The translations under genes and the position numbers were made by a program. A stretch of DNA of 64,000 nt from Ornithodoros turicata. Its lineage: Eukaryota; Arthropoda; Arachnida; Ixodida; Argasidae. The stretch covers positions 88,288,668 through 88,352,667 of the forward strand of contig NC_088203.1 in assembly GCF_037126465.1 (NCBI RefSeq), in the 5' to 3' direction. Position 1 is the stretch's first letter, and every line of letters starts with the position of its first letter. This document shows, one piece after another, positions 12,301-22,600 of this stretch. Under the pieces are notes generated by a model. That model was not told the origin of the DNA and did no database searches. It was given only the letters and a program-made list of their open reading frames with translations.

Positions 12301-13370
12301 TAACAAACGGTGAAAGACGGATGAGATAGATTAAGGACAAAGATGGCAGATAAAAATGACTAACAAACGATGAAAGAAGGATTGATGGAGAAGAAAAGGA
12401 TGGCTTACAGAAGAAAATTACGTTAAAAGAAAAGCATGAGGTTAATGCGTTGAGGGTGAGAGTGCGGCACTGAAGAATGAGATTGCACGACTGGAGTTCA
12501 CAGGCTGCTCATAAGACCTGAATCGCTCAAGAAAGGGAATAAGTAATAGTGTGGTCTGATAAAGTCATCATGACGAAGTAAATGTTCGTGCAACGTACGG
12601 ACATTTGAACGAACATGGGAGTGCTGCCATGTATCACATGCCCAAGGATAGAAAGACGGACCTAGTAGAAAATGTCTTGGTGACAGCTTCACGCTAATAG
12701 AACTTCTGGTTCTACGGCTTTTCAGTAACGAGCAGAGTTTCCGTATATATTTCTATATGTATGACAAACAGCGTTCGTAGTGAATGTGATACAAATAACA
12801 TAGTGGACAGTAGCAATCATAACGTTATGTGTATATTGCCGACAAAGTTTGCAGACAGGAGTTCCACATTTTTCTTTGCGTCTCTATGACTGCTAATCGA
12901 AACTTTCCTTAGATGACATGGCTACCAGCCTACCAGCTATAACTCTGAGAGTGAAACTTTCAACAATCCCTCCATTTTGGAAGGGGCATGTATTATGTAC
13001 GCCATCGCCACGCTCTCTGCTATACGACAGACGAATACAAATTTATCTGACGAAGAAATATTGGAACCAAATTATCCTGCTTTTTTAAAATAAATGAACC
13101 CACCTATCCATACGATGCTGAGAAACGTCTTCACTCTGAATCGGCACAATCAAGTTCTTTATGGATCCGGATTACGGCACATGCGACCCGAAAGTTCTGG
13201 AATAATCCGCGCGATTTCTAGTCGAGTTTGGTTGAATCCAGAACATGGCTGATCATGCTTCATCTTTGATCCTGGCGTGGTTTCAGCATTCTCAACGCGT
13301 GCCGGTGTCGTAAATCTTACAATAACACCCCCTGTTTAGTGCTAACATTGCGCGTATTCCATGACCTCAC
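12301..13370. other. Downstream dpr intron, no exon recognised
   Basis: This stretch lies 3' of the Ig2 exon in the sense of the dpr gene. I found no sequence resembling the C-terminal tail or GPI-signal exon that dpr proteins normally have, so the next exon is probably further away. Confidence 0.4.
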
Positions 13371-13722
13371 CATTGAGCACAAAGACGGCGACAGTAACGC
13401 TGTCCGCGTTAGACGGTCCACAGGTGTAGTTCCCCGAGTCGGCGGGCACCGCGTCTTGGATGATGAGGCGAGAGATGGCGGCGTTACGACCCGCACGACG
13501 AACCATCGTCTCACTCTTCGCCGTATCATCGTAGTTTATCATGCGGTTGTTGTGGAACCAGAAGACGAACACCGGCGGCTCTGGGCTCTGCGTGATGACG
13601 CAGGTCAGGTTGATGGTGGAACCCGTCTTGAGGAAGAGCTGACCAACACCATTTTCCACCTCAGCCCGGGCTTCCAAGATGCGTAGATGAACGAATAGGC
13701 TCATCTTGGGATCCGTGCTCAC
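13371..13722 (-). CDS. dpr: dpr-family protein, Ig domain 2 exon
   Basis: A 352-nt internal exon of a defective-proboscis-extension-response family cell-surface protein. The acceptor AG is at 13723-13724 and the product opens Val-Ser-Thr-Asp-Pro-Lys-Met-Ser, the standard start of the dpr linker into Ig2. The first Ig cysteine lies in INLTCVI, the core tryptophan in FVFWFHNN, and the second cysteine in DSGNYTC. The exon ends FVLNG with a GGTGAGG donor at 13370-13369. It begins in phase 0, matching the upstream exon, and ends in phase 1. In flies dpr proteins are neuronal surface proteins that bind DIP partners to specify synapses. The family member cannot be resolved here. No stop or frameshift is seen, so the exon looks functional. 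Confidence 0.9.
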
Positions 13723-13949
13723 CTGCAACGAACTGATGCCTCAAACACTCGGAAAGGAAACACAGAAAGGTCACTCAAGAGCACGTCATCACGTCATCGA
13801 ACGAAGACGGATTTCTTTTCAAGGATTACAAGCGTGTCATTTCTACTGCAAGACACATGCTCCAATTGTGGATTCTTTCAATGAGAACATCTCCATGGTA
13901 GTTGGTCAAATCATCTTGTTCAAATGCCGTATGGAAAATATAGATTCCA

Positions 13950-14150
13950 TCCCACCTCCCGCACGATGCCCTCTCCACCGGGCATGACTCAACCACCTCC
14001 TTGTACTTGACCTACTGACGGCCGCCAGGTGGCGGGACCCACCGATTGTGACGTCATTGTACCATTGTATCCAAGTGTCATTTGTCATTCTTCAGTCCTG
14101 AAGAAGGCGGAGCTTCCGCCGCAGCGTTGACTTCCCCCTTAACTTTCCAC
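13950..14150 (+). mobile_element. Penelope-like element terminal fragment with hammerhead-like motif
   Basis: Around 14098-14131 the sequence reads cctgaagaaggcggagc then ttccgccgcagcgttgac. That is a CTGANGA core, a five- to six-base-pair stem and a degraded GAAAC box (here GCAGC). Penelope-like retroelements are known to carry hammerhead ribozyme motifs in their terminal repeats. The changed GAAA box suggests this copy is inactive. Limits are approximate and no protein-coding part is attached. Confidence 0.5.
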
Positions 14151-14225
14151 TACTAAAAATAACTCCCCTTTTTAGTACTTCCTACATCTTCCTTGTCTGT
14201 CTCAGATTTTGTTAGTACCTCTATA

Positions 14226-14248
14226 TATTATATATATATATATATATG
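14226..14248. repeat. (TA)n microsatellite
   Basis: Uninterrupted TA dinucleotide tract in the dpr intron. Confidence 0.9.
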
Positions 14249-15252
14249 AAAAGCAGAACCTTGTTTCGGTGGTCATTGTGATCATTTATTTCTCACTTTT
14301 ACCACACGTGAGTTCGTGAGGCGTGCCAGAGAAGGCAGCGCGGAGGGAGAACTCGCCCTGAAATACCGAGAGGGGGAAGGAGCACAGTGCCGCCTCATGC
14401 GTCGAAGATGAGCTTTAACTTGCGGAAACAAAACAAAAACAAATATATCGGGTGACTCTATCGGAACTGGCCTTATCTTAGGTTGCATTTTCTGTTTCCT
14501 TTTAATCTTTTTCCAGGACGCGACAGGCGATAGTGTGCTCTTTCTCCCTCTCACATTGGGGGTGAAAGAAAGACGCGTCTTCTAAGAAGCGCAATGAACA
14601 AAATAAAGAAAAAAATGGCGTTCCTTCACGAATTTTTTGCGGGCGATCTATCGAACGGATTTTTGTTCTGAAAACGGCTACGGTATCAGGTGACCGAAAG
14701 GAACAGATGTTCTCATTGGGACAACTTTGTAGCTTTTATAATTAAAAAGTTAATTAATGAAAGTTAATTAGGACATTGCCTTTGGACTTTGCTAATGCCC
14801 TGCTAGGGAGTGCCCTTTAGCATATGCTATATTGCAATTGATTTCATCTTGGAAAAAGTGTTATATATATTTTTTTTAAATCTGTTCACACTTAGCGTGG
14901 ACACCCTGTATATATATCTATGTAACTGAAAAGAGCGTTTGCGAAAAAGAGGCACACAAAATCCATCTTCTTTTCTTTTATATTATATGTAGACGCATAT
15001 TAAGTTTCTTATTTTGTCTTGCATCCCTTGCGCCCCCTCGTACAAAATTTTAGAATTGAGTTGCAAGACATACTGATGGATCAAAACGTTTCCCAATAAA
15101 AATTGGTTATATAATTTTGGAGATACACAAGCGCAAGAAACGGTAACATGGGAAAGCTTCGGTTCACCACGACATATCCTCTATTTTTTATCCACAAAAC
15201 CTATTGGACCAGAATTGCAAGCTTCACCAGCAATTACGTTATGAGCTTTAAA

Positions 15253-15660
15253 TACGAGGGTGATTCACTAAATAACATTACAACTTTAAAATTCTGGACG
15301 CTGCCTCACACTTAACATTCTAGCTGCGGGTGGTAGTGCATGTCTTCTACTCTGTATACGTTGTGGTTAGCGACCTCCGCGTATGGCACGTGCAAGCACG
15401 TCAGAGCTAATTGAAAATGGCTGCCCCGCTTCAGGTTTGCATCTCGACGGTGGCGTCTGCGGCCCGTGGTGCAGGAGCTCTTTGTGTCGTCCCCGCCCCA
15501 ACATGCGACTCTTTCCTGGGTCTCTGTCTTTTCTGTGGCGACTTTTCCGCAGGTGGTCACCGCGGAGGAAAACCGGAGAGCCTGTATGCGCCGCGCTGTG
15601 GGGTGCAGCTTTCGGTTCTACAGCTCAATGCACACATGAGACCCAGAGCTGTGTAAAACA
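15253..15660 (+). mobile_element. mariner-like transposon remnant
   Basis: A TA followed by cgagggtgattcactaaata at 15253 resembles the terminal repeat of mariner-type elements. About 160 bp downstream a frame opens Met-Ala-Ala-Pro-Leu-Gln-Val-Cys at 15416, like the start of some mariner transposases, but it loses similarity at once. No matching right terminus was found. The call rests on two short resemblances. Confidence 0.35.
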
Positions 15661-15774
15661 TCCTGGAACCCGTTAACACTTTCAGGTCATGCCGTCGCAA
15701 GCTCTACCGTATCAATCAACGAAGCCTTTGACTGAGTTAAGGCGGAGATTTGGGCAAGTTGGTACATAACTACG

Positions 15775-15880
15775 TAAAAACAGCGCAGAAACGGGACACG
15801 AAGAAGACGGGAAACGTGCACACTGTGTGTGCACTTGTTTCTTGTTCGTGTCACGTCTCTGCGCTGTTTTTATGTAGAAG
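15775..15880. repeat. Foldback repeat
   Basis: The sequence tacgtaaaaacagcgcagaa with gacacgaagaag on the left is the imperfect complement of gttcgtgtcacgtctctgcg with ctgtttttatg on the right, giving a stem of about 35 bp. No coding content. Confidence 0.65.
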
Positions 15881-16209
15881 CCTTGACTTTGCTGGTAATT
15901 TGACCGTTTCAGGAAAAGGGTTTATGGCATTTCATTCGCATGCGGCACCTGAGATAACACTTTTGCGCAACACCTGCATGGGAATTTCGCGCCCTGAACT
16001 TGTGAAGGCTGAAGGCTTCACAAATTCAGGGGTTCTGCAGTAACCCCTTTAACCCCCCTACCGTCACCCCTGTACATAATAATAATGAAAATCAACGATG
16101 TCGGTGGGACCACCGTGACTGATCTGACGCGAAACCAGCCGCCCCAATTGGTTCGGATGGCTATAGTGCATTAATCCCCTAATGCCCCTTGCCTCACTAT
16201 CCTCAATAC

Positions 16210-16371
16210 CTGACACTCGTAGAGGCCTTGGTCGCTGAGTTGTGCATAACGTATCTGCAGCGCCCAGTCGTTGGAGCGGTCCAAGTGGATGGGCTGAAAA
16301 CGAGGGTCTCCGATATACGTATCCAGCCCAACCGTCAACACGTGCAGGTCCCTGCGACGGATCCATGTCAC
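16210..16371 (-). CDS. dpr: dpr-family protein, Ig domain 1 second-half exon
   Basis: A 162-nt phase 0-0 exon (54 codons). The acceptor is tgcag at 16372-16376 and the donor GTATTG begins at 16209. The product starts Val-Thr-Trp-Ile-Arg-Arg-Arg-Asp and contains LTVGLDTYIGDPRF, IHLDRSNDWALQI and DQGLYECQ, which are hallmark segments of dpr Ig1. They include the core tryptophan and the second Ig cysteine. It joins in frame to the exon at 18802-18594 on its 5' side and to that at 13722-13371 on its 3' side. This is the most diagnostic exon of the gene. Confidence 0.95.
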
Positions 16372-18593
16372 CTGCAACCCATAGAACGGTATGAGCAACG
16401 TGCTGACACATACACCGATCACACTTGACAATATGCACACACGAGCACATTTCGTATCGCTATGCAAATGTAAAATATAGGAATGAAAACAAATTCGTGC
16501 CAACGTAAAGACACTACATAGGATGAACTGTAATAACCAACTTGTTGAAGTACCTTACGTGTCATATGTTCCGCTATAATCATTGTCATGGTCTTCGGAG
16601 GCAGATTTAAAACAAAAGAAGAGACTACAGCCATACAGTAAGTATGGGCCGTGCAAATAATGGCTATAACTCTTTATGCGCGTGATCTCCACTTCGACTC
16701 CAACAACTGCACTCTCCTCTGTATGTGTGACCTCCCCCTCAGAAGCACGTGGAAAAATAATTCTAGGCGTGGTCTTAAATATGAACGAAAAAGAATACAC
16801 AGAGAGGGAACACTTCATTTATCCTATGTCACATTTTTGTTTCAGATGCACACACAAGGACTTTACGGCCCCCTATATCGGAAGAGTGGCTGACAGGAGA
16901 CCCCGTCAAACCACACAAACTTTCAAGACTCAGTTAGGCAAAGAAATTGTAGTTTGCTTATTACTTGATACTCCCTTTCTTTTTTAGTGACGTACCTACA
17001 AGCCCTTACCTAACTCATTCCGAGGTCACCGTTCTACCAACGCATGCAGAAAGCAGTGGTAAGCTATAACCAGCAAAAGTGTTATTTAGGACCAACGCGC
17101 GTACACAACTAAAGAGACATCACCCATCGACTGCAGCAGCCAGAAACTCGGGCCCCAGTGCGTCAGAACAGATCAAGCATGTGTGACATGCTTCATCTGG
17201 ACCTGCATGATGTACTGGAGCCCCATAGTATCGATGTATGCAGTGTAGTAAGTAGTAGACTTAGTAAGTAGTGCAGTTAGGTGCACGCCCGTTCTAGGGC
17301 ACTTTGGTGCCAGCTCAGAAGAACCCCTCCATCTGAACCTGTCACCGTCCCTGCTGGTAAAAGGTGCTGGTAAACATGACTTGTGCGTCCGTAGTCACCG
17401 TAAAGGGAATCTGCGCAAGCAACTCTGTAATTCTCATGTTGACCCTTACTGTACGTTGTGTTGGGTTTCTCCGCCGTATAACCTGCTGTTGTTCAACATG
17501 TGCCGGACTACATACCCGCACTTACCGATTCAACCAACGGCGCGGACTTTTCCTCATCTACTAATTTTGCTAGTTGACTTGGTGAACAACTGTGCCCATT
17601 GACAGCCCTTACGGGTGCTGTCGACAGCGCAAACTACGTAGCTCATGGAGAAGAACCACACCTTTGGAAAAGTCGTTGCAAGAGCAACCCCTTTCTTACT
17701 CCGTTCTATCCACTTTTCCCCTTCTTGGGATAAAAATGAAAGTAATTGCGAATATATTTACGCGTAAGCTGAGACAACCGCTTCTGGTGCCTTCACTGCG
17801 TTGCAAGTGACATCAAGTGTTCTTGGAACATTGAGTGCACGCAGTTCTTACGCTATGTTAAGGGGACAGCGCACACGTGCATCGATGATAGCTTGTCATA
17901 TTTTCGTACCTTAAGAAGCTGACTTATAGGATATTTACTGCATGGCGCGCGTCTGCATAACTACAGGTAAATGATCCCACTAAAAATAAAGAAAAGAACA
18001 GTTCGCAAAGGAAGCCTATCCGTAAGATAAGCAAAAACTAAGTGGCAAGAGCACTGCGCCATATTGTTACGAAAAGTCACCTGGCACACATCTTAAGTAA
18101 GGTTTAGAGTCACTAAATAAGCTACGCTTCCGAGTATCGACACTGAGTACCAAGACCGAGCATGCGCCATCTTGTTTCCGCGCTATGCTACCCACGCGCG
18201 CTTCAGGGAACTTAAGCACGTGATGCCATCTATCGCGCGCGGGTGAAATGTTCCTTTCGTTTACAAGCAGCTCATCAAAGCTGACAGCCTTGAGGTCCCC
18301 CTGACTACCTCGGGACGCTCCAGTTGGACAATACATGATCTCACAACAATCATACACACTTCTCTCTCCCACAGGGTGCACTATGTTGGCCGTCTTTGAT
18401 CCACAAATGGATCCAAATGGGGACGGTACCGGTGTGGTGCGGAAACAAGATGGCGCTCCTGCTCACCCTTGGACCTCAGTGTCGATACTCTGAAGCGCAG
18501 CTTATTTAGTGGCTCTGGTAAGGTTCAGTCTGTTACCGAGAAGCCACAATATGAGCCCGTTCGAGAAGAGTGAATGAATATTAAGTCACTCAC
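16372..18593 (-). other. dpr intron splitting Ig1
   Basis: An intron of about 2.2 kb from donor GTGAGT at 18593 to the acceptor at 16372. It contains a hAT-type MITE close to the donor. No other exon is recognised. Confidence 0.75.
18105..18517. mobile_element. hAT-type MITE with 8-bp target duplication
   Basis: The 413-bp unit starts TAGAGTCACTAAATAAGC and ends GCTTATTTAGTGGCTCTG. The two termini match as inverted repeats over about 75-80 bp (18105-18185 and 18440-18517). The flanks 18097-18104 and 18518-18525 are both gtaaggtt, a perfect 8-bp target duplication as made by hAT transposases. It is non-coding, so it was mobilised in trans. Both arms contain caagatggcgc-type sequence, which resembles a YY1 site. 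It lies 68 bp downstream of the dpr splice donor in gene orientation. Confidence 0.85.
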
Positions 18594-18802
18594 TGTTTTG
18601 TCACCGAGGTTGCTGACAATGCAGTTGAGATAGACGGTCTGTCCTAGTTGCGTGGTTACGTTGTGAGCAGGACCAAAGGAGGGTTGCGTGTGGCCGGGCC
18701 AATAGTCGACGAAGCCACCACCTTGGAAGCCTCCCTGCAGCTGCGGGGTTCTTCTCGCTCTGCCATCCCAGTCCACTGCCCGAGGAGGTTTACCCCAGGT
18801 GC
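18594..18802 (-). CDS. dpr: dpr-family protein, Ig domain 1 first-half exon
   Basis: A 209-nt exon with acceptor ccggcag ending at 18803 and donor GTGAGT starting at 18593. It begins with two bases of a split codon and ends in phase 0. The product has a Gly/Pro/Arg-rich leader followed by AHNVTTQLGQTVYLNCIVSN and LGDKT. That covers the A-C strands of the dpr Ig1 domain, including an N-glycosylation motif (Asn-Val-Thr) and the first Ig cysteine. It splices in frame to VTWIRRRD in the exon at 16371. The signal peptide is not in this exon and was not found upstream. Confidence 0.92.
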
Positions 18803-19601
18803 CTGCCGGATAAAACATCGTGGTGAATACGTACATTATAAGACAGGAGAGATTAGCTAGACGAATGACGGCTTGCTATTCCTCTAGAAAGAGACAGAGT
18901 AGGAAAAAAAAGTATGCGAATAAATTGGCGTTGAGCAACCAAGTATAGAATCATAGCAAGTACAGCTCACAGTTTCATGTCCCTGAGAAGGTTCTTCCAC
19001 CGGAAGATCATCCCATGAAGTACTAAATGTTCAAGTATATCGGTGTGGTTGATCCAGCCGGTGTGGTTCAAGTATATAGGCTTATCAATGCGGTGCTTAT
19101 CTTGCCACGAAAAAACAAGGTCGATCTACCTGTCCAACCCTATGCAATCGAACTTTCAGTATACATTCATTTCCTTGTATCCTTTAGTTGTTCAAAATCG
19201 AGCCGGCTCAAAATGCTTTACAATTTGAGAGTTTCGTGAATACACACTACATACAGTATCATGTATGACAAGTTATCCACTATGACATTTTTGTATTGTG
19301 TGATGTGCACTGCATTCGACATAATATCTCCCAGAGCACCTGCAGCGTTTTCTGAGAATACCCCATGCTTAACCACTACAATGAATAAACAGCTAGGAAA
19401 CTGCTCTCCATTGCCAGGTGAACACTAGGCAACCCATTGCCACGCCTTAAATCCTACATCCTTACGCAAACAGCCATGCCAATGCGTCAGCAACAACTTT
19501 CCGCTTCACCCTTCTATGCCCTTTGTCAATATTACTGCATGTGTCGTGCGGAATTTCGCAAACAATCGCCGTATATTTTCTCTCTTGTAAACTTCAGACT
19601 C
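18803..19601. other. Upstream dpr intron, nothing recognised
   Basis: AT-rich sequence with only short frames. No signal-peptide exon is recognisable. Confidence 0.5.
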
Positions 19602-19604
19602 TGT

Positions 19605-22600
19605 TGCCCGTATTCACCAGTCCCACTTAGCCACTGGTTTAGTGACGTCTGGTTTAAGTTGATCACGTGATCTCTCCGGCTCTGAAGTCCGTTTGACCAC
19701 AACGCATGCGCATTATTCACATTGTCACGAGATGGGTGAGGGGAGGGAGAAATTAGCAGACGACGGAAGAGCCGCAAAGAGGAAGACTCCCTTTCTTTTT
19801 GTTTGTTTGTTTGTTATGAGGTTGATAAAGAATAGTTCAGGCGGCGCTGGCTGGCGCTGCTACAGGTGGTTGCGGGATGGTGTGTGGGTGGCCGGCGGTT
19901 AAGCCTGCCTTTGTGTTTGTTAATATGACCGGTAAAACAATGTACAAAGAGCGCGTTTGCCATGTTTTTGAAGAGGCAGGAGTACGTATTCTCGTGGAGG
20001 CGATCGTTGTACTTTTGTCAGTGTTCGGTCGTCGATTGTGGTTGCGTATAATAACTGCACCTCCATGGACCATCGCTTGTTTATCGTTTGTTGTGCTGCA
20101 TATGTGGTGAATTGCAACGACAGCCTTTCGATCGCTGGGGCATGTCAGCAGCGTGTTTTTACGCTTTCAAGTCTGGTGTCATGTGCGCAGCGTGTGTGCA
20201 GGCGTATCGTAACGGTAGGCTGCCTGTAAGTAAACAGCAATAACATTGGTGCAAGGGTGGCCATATCCTGCATCGGGCTCCCACACGCATAACTTTTATA
20301 GCGTTATGCTTTCAAGAAATTGACGTGGTACTTTACAAGGTGTCACAAATCTGCAACGCGTTAAAGCATCGCTTCGCTGGCTGCGTTTGTTCGGGCGCAC
20401 GACTGAAAACGAACTGTGCAGTCCTGTTTACATCCGCGTCCTGTGTGTGTGCGTGTTAGCGCTGTTTTCGTTATGTTACCCAGGGTGCCCCTGCCTGTGA
20501 GTTGTGTGGAAGTTGCCAGTGTCGTGACCTCCTGTCGTTCTATCAGTGCGGTGCTATGGTTAATTGTGACCTCCTTTATCTCCGTATCTCTGCATATAGC
20601 ATTCTTGTACAAATCATCAAGCACTGAAGTGATTTATTCTGTTCAGCTAACAAAGACTGGCTGTGCTGTGACTGTCAGTTGCTGGAATTTAACAGAATGG
20701 GAATGTACACACTTGTCCTACAGTCATATATTGAGCGCACTTGACATCACAGACGCCATATCTGCAAAAATAAAAGGGCACACTTTAGTGTCGTTACAAT
20801 AGATCCGAGCCATTCAGAGTTTGTTGTTTATTGATACCACATACACAAAATACAAACAATCTTCTCTTTGCTGTTAAAATTGGTCAAATATCTCGTACAG
20901 AAGGTCTTATTTGTCTCAATAATGGTGTTTCAAGGGTGGAGCAAACATACAATGGACACAGGCAAACACATACAACAACAGCTGCAACATCAGCTACAAG
21001 CAAATCCGTGCTGCTATTTGCATTGTGCTTGCTTGTTCAGAGTCATATATTATTGAGGAAACGCTTACATACCTGGTCAGGGACTTTTTCTGCGCTCATT
21101 CTTTATAAGCTCCTCTCTTGACTTCATACTGGCATTGTAAACAATCTCACTTCCATTATCATTGCACCATTACATGCCAAACAATCACCACCACCAACAC
21201 CTAAAAACTCCCCACAGCTGATGCCATGCTATAATATGCCAGCTGAGGCTTTTAATTTAGACTTTTTGTTCAGAACGAATTTCTATGGTGATGCAGTTGC
21301 AGTTACCACTTCAATCTGACACAGATAGCTCAACTTTGACAGTAAAATCACATGAGAGGCCCGTGTGAGCTCTGCTTCTCCTTTGGCAAGGCTGCTCTGA
21401 GAACTGCCACTGTCCAATTGTGCAAATTAAGGTATTGCACGATTACATCAGCAGCTCTATACAGCGTTCTTGAGAATTTTCTTTTTTAGCTTTTAAGTCA
21501 TGCTATAGTTCCCTGACTGTTCCCAGTTTTCTACACTGTCCTGTATTGCAGACAACCTGAAATACAGATGGTAAAGCTCTGAAAAATTTGTGCATGTGCC
21601 CCATGCATTTGTGCACTGCGTAGTTACGCAGTTATAAACTGCACAGCTGTGTGTTGAGAGACTGTGCTATTTCTTGAGAAACAACACCATGGAATATCAA
21701 AGCAAACAGCAGCACTGATCATTGTCTGCTAGCTTTCTGCATTGATATGTAATGGACAGTAAGTGGAAGGCTGCAATGGACAAATGAATGCAATGCAAAT
21801 AAGCTCATATAAAGAAAAGAATGAAACTTGAAATCAGATGCATCTTATCTACAATGTGCTGCTATTATTTTTTAGGAAATACAGGATTGTATATCTTTCT
21901 TCCACATTTTATGTTATCTTTTGAGACACTTTGGCAGTTGTAACTTTGCAAAAGCCGACATATTCATTCAGCTGTGTCAGCACAAAGCTACACAACCAGA
22001 CAGTATATTAGGGTAGTGAACGCGGTGTACTGCATCATCAAGGACAAAGTCTGGGAGCAGAAATGTGGGACATTGCTTAATATTCAGAAAAATAACATAG
22101 ATGTTTTTGCATGGCTGACCACCTAACTTCAATAGCCAGTGATTAACATGCGATGTCTTCAGCTGGTGTAGTCTGGAAATTAATAGGTGACGTATGGGGA
22201 GGGGGGGATGGTTTGCAAGTTAACAGCACCCAACAGCAACAACAGTTTCACAGATTTTGGGCAAACACATCTATGTTGGCACACAGGAAGGGCATATAGT
22301 TATTTCATTACTCTTTGTTGAACTTTATGTACCCATAAGGGTGCATTACAAAAAAAAATGAGAGCGGGCAGGGTTACAAAAAGAAACAGAGGTAGAGGTA
22401 GTGCAAAACTCCTCTTTAGAAGAAAGGAAAAATTCTGCATACACAACCGCAATATTCCTGAAGCAATGGTTTCTACTCTTACAATGACATGTTTTTCATG
22501 CATTTAAGCAGGGTTAGTCACGTTCCAGCCACATATCTGTACGACAATTAGTTTTCTTCACGTTTTGCATTGAAGAACTGCTTTCCTGAAACAAACTAAA

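Larger units (their letters stand above)
13723..16209 (-). other. dpr intron holding transposon remnants
   Basis: This intron (about 2.5 kb, GT at 16209-16208, AG at 13724-13723) separates the Ig1 and Ig2 exons. It contains a Penelope-like fragment, a TA microsatellite, a mariner-like remnant and a foldback, listed separately. No further coding exon is seen. Confidence 0.7.
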
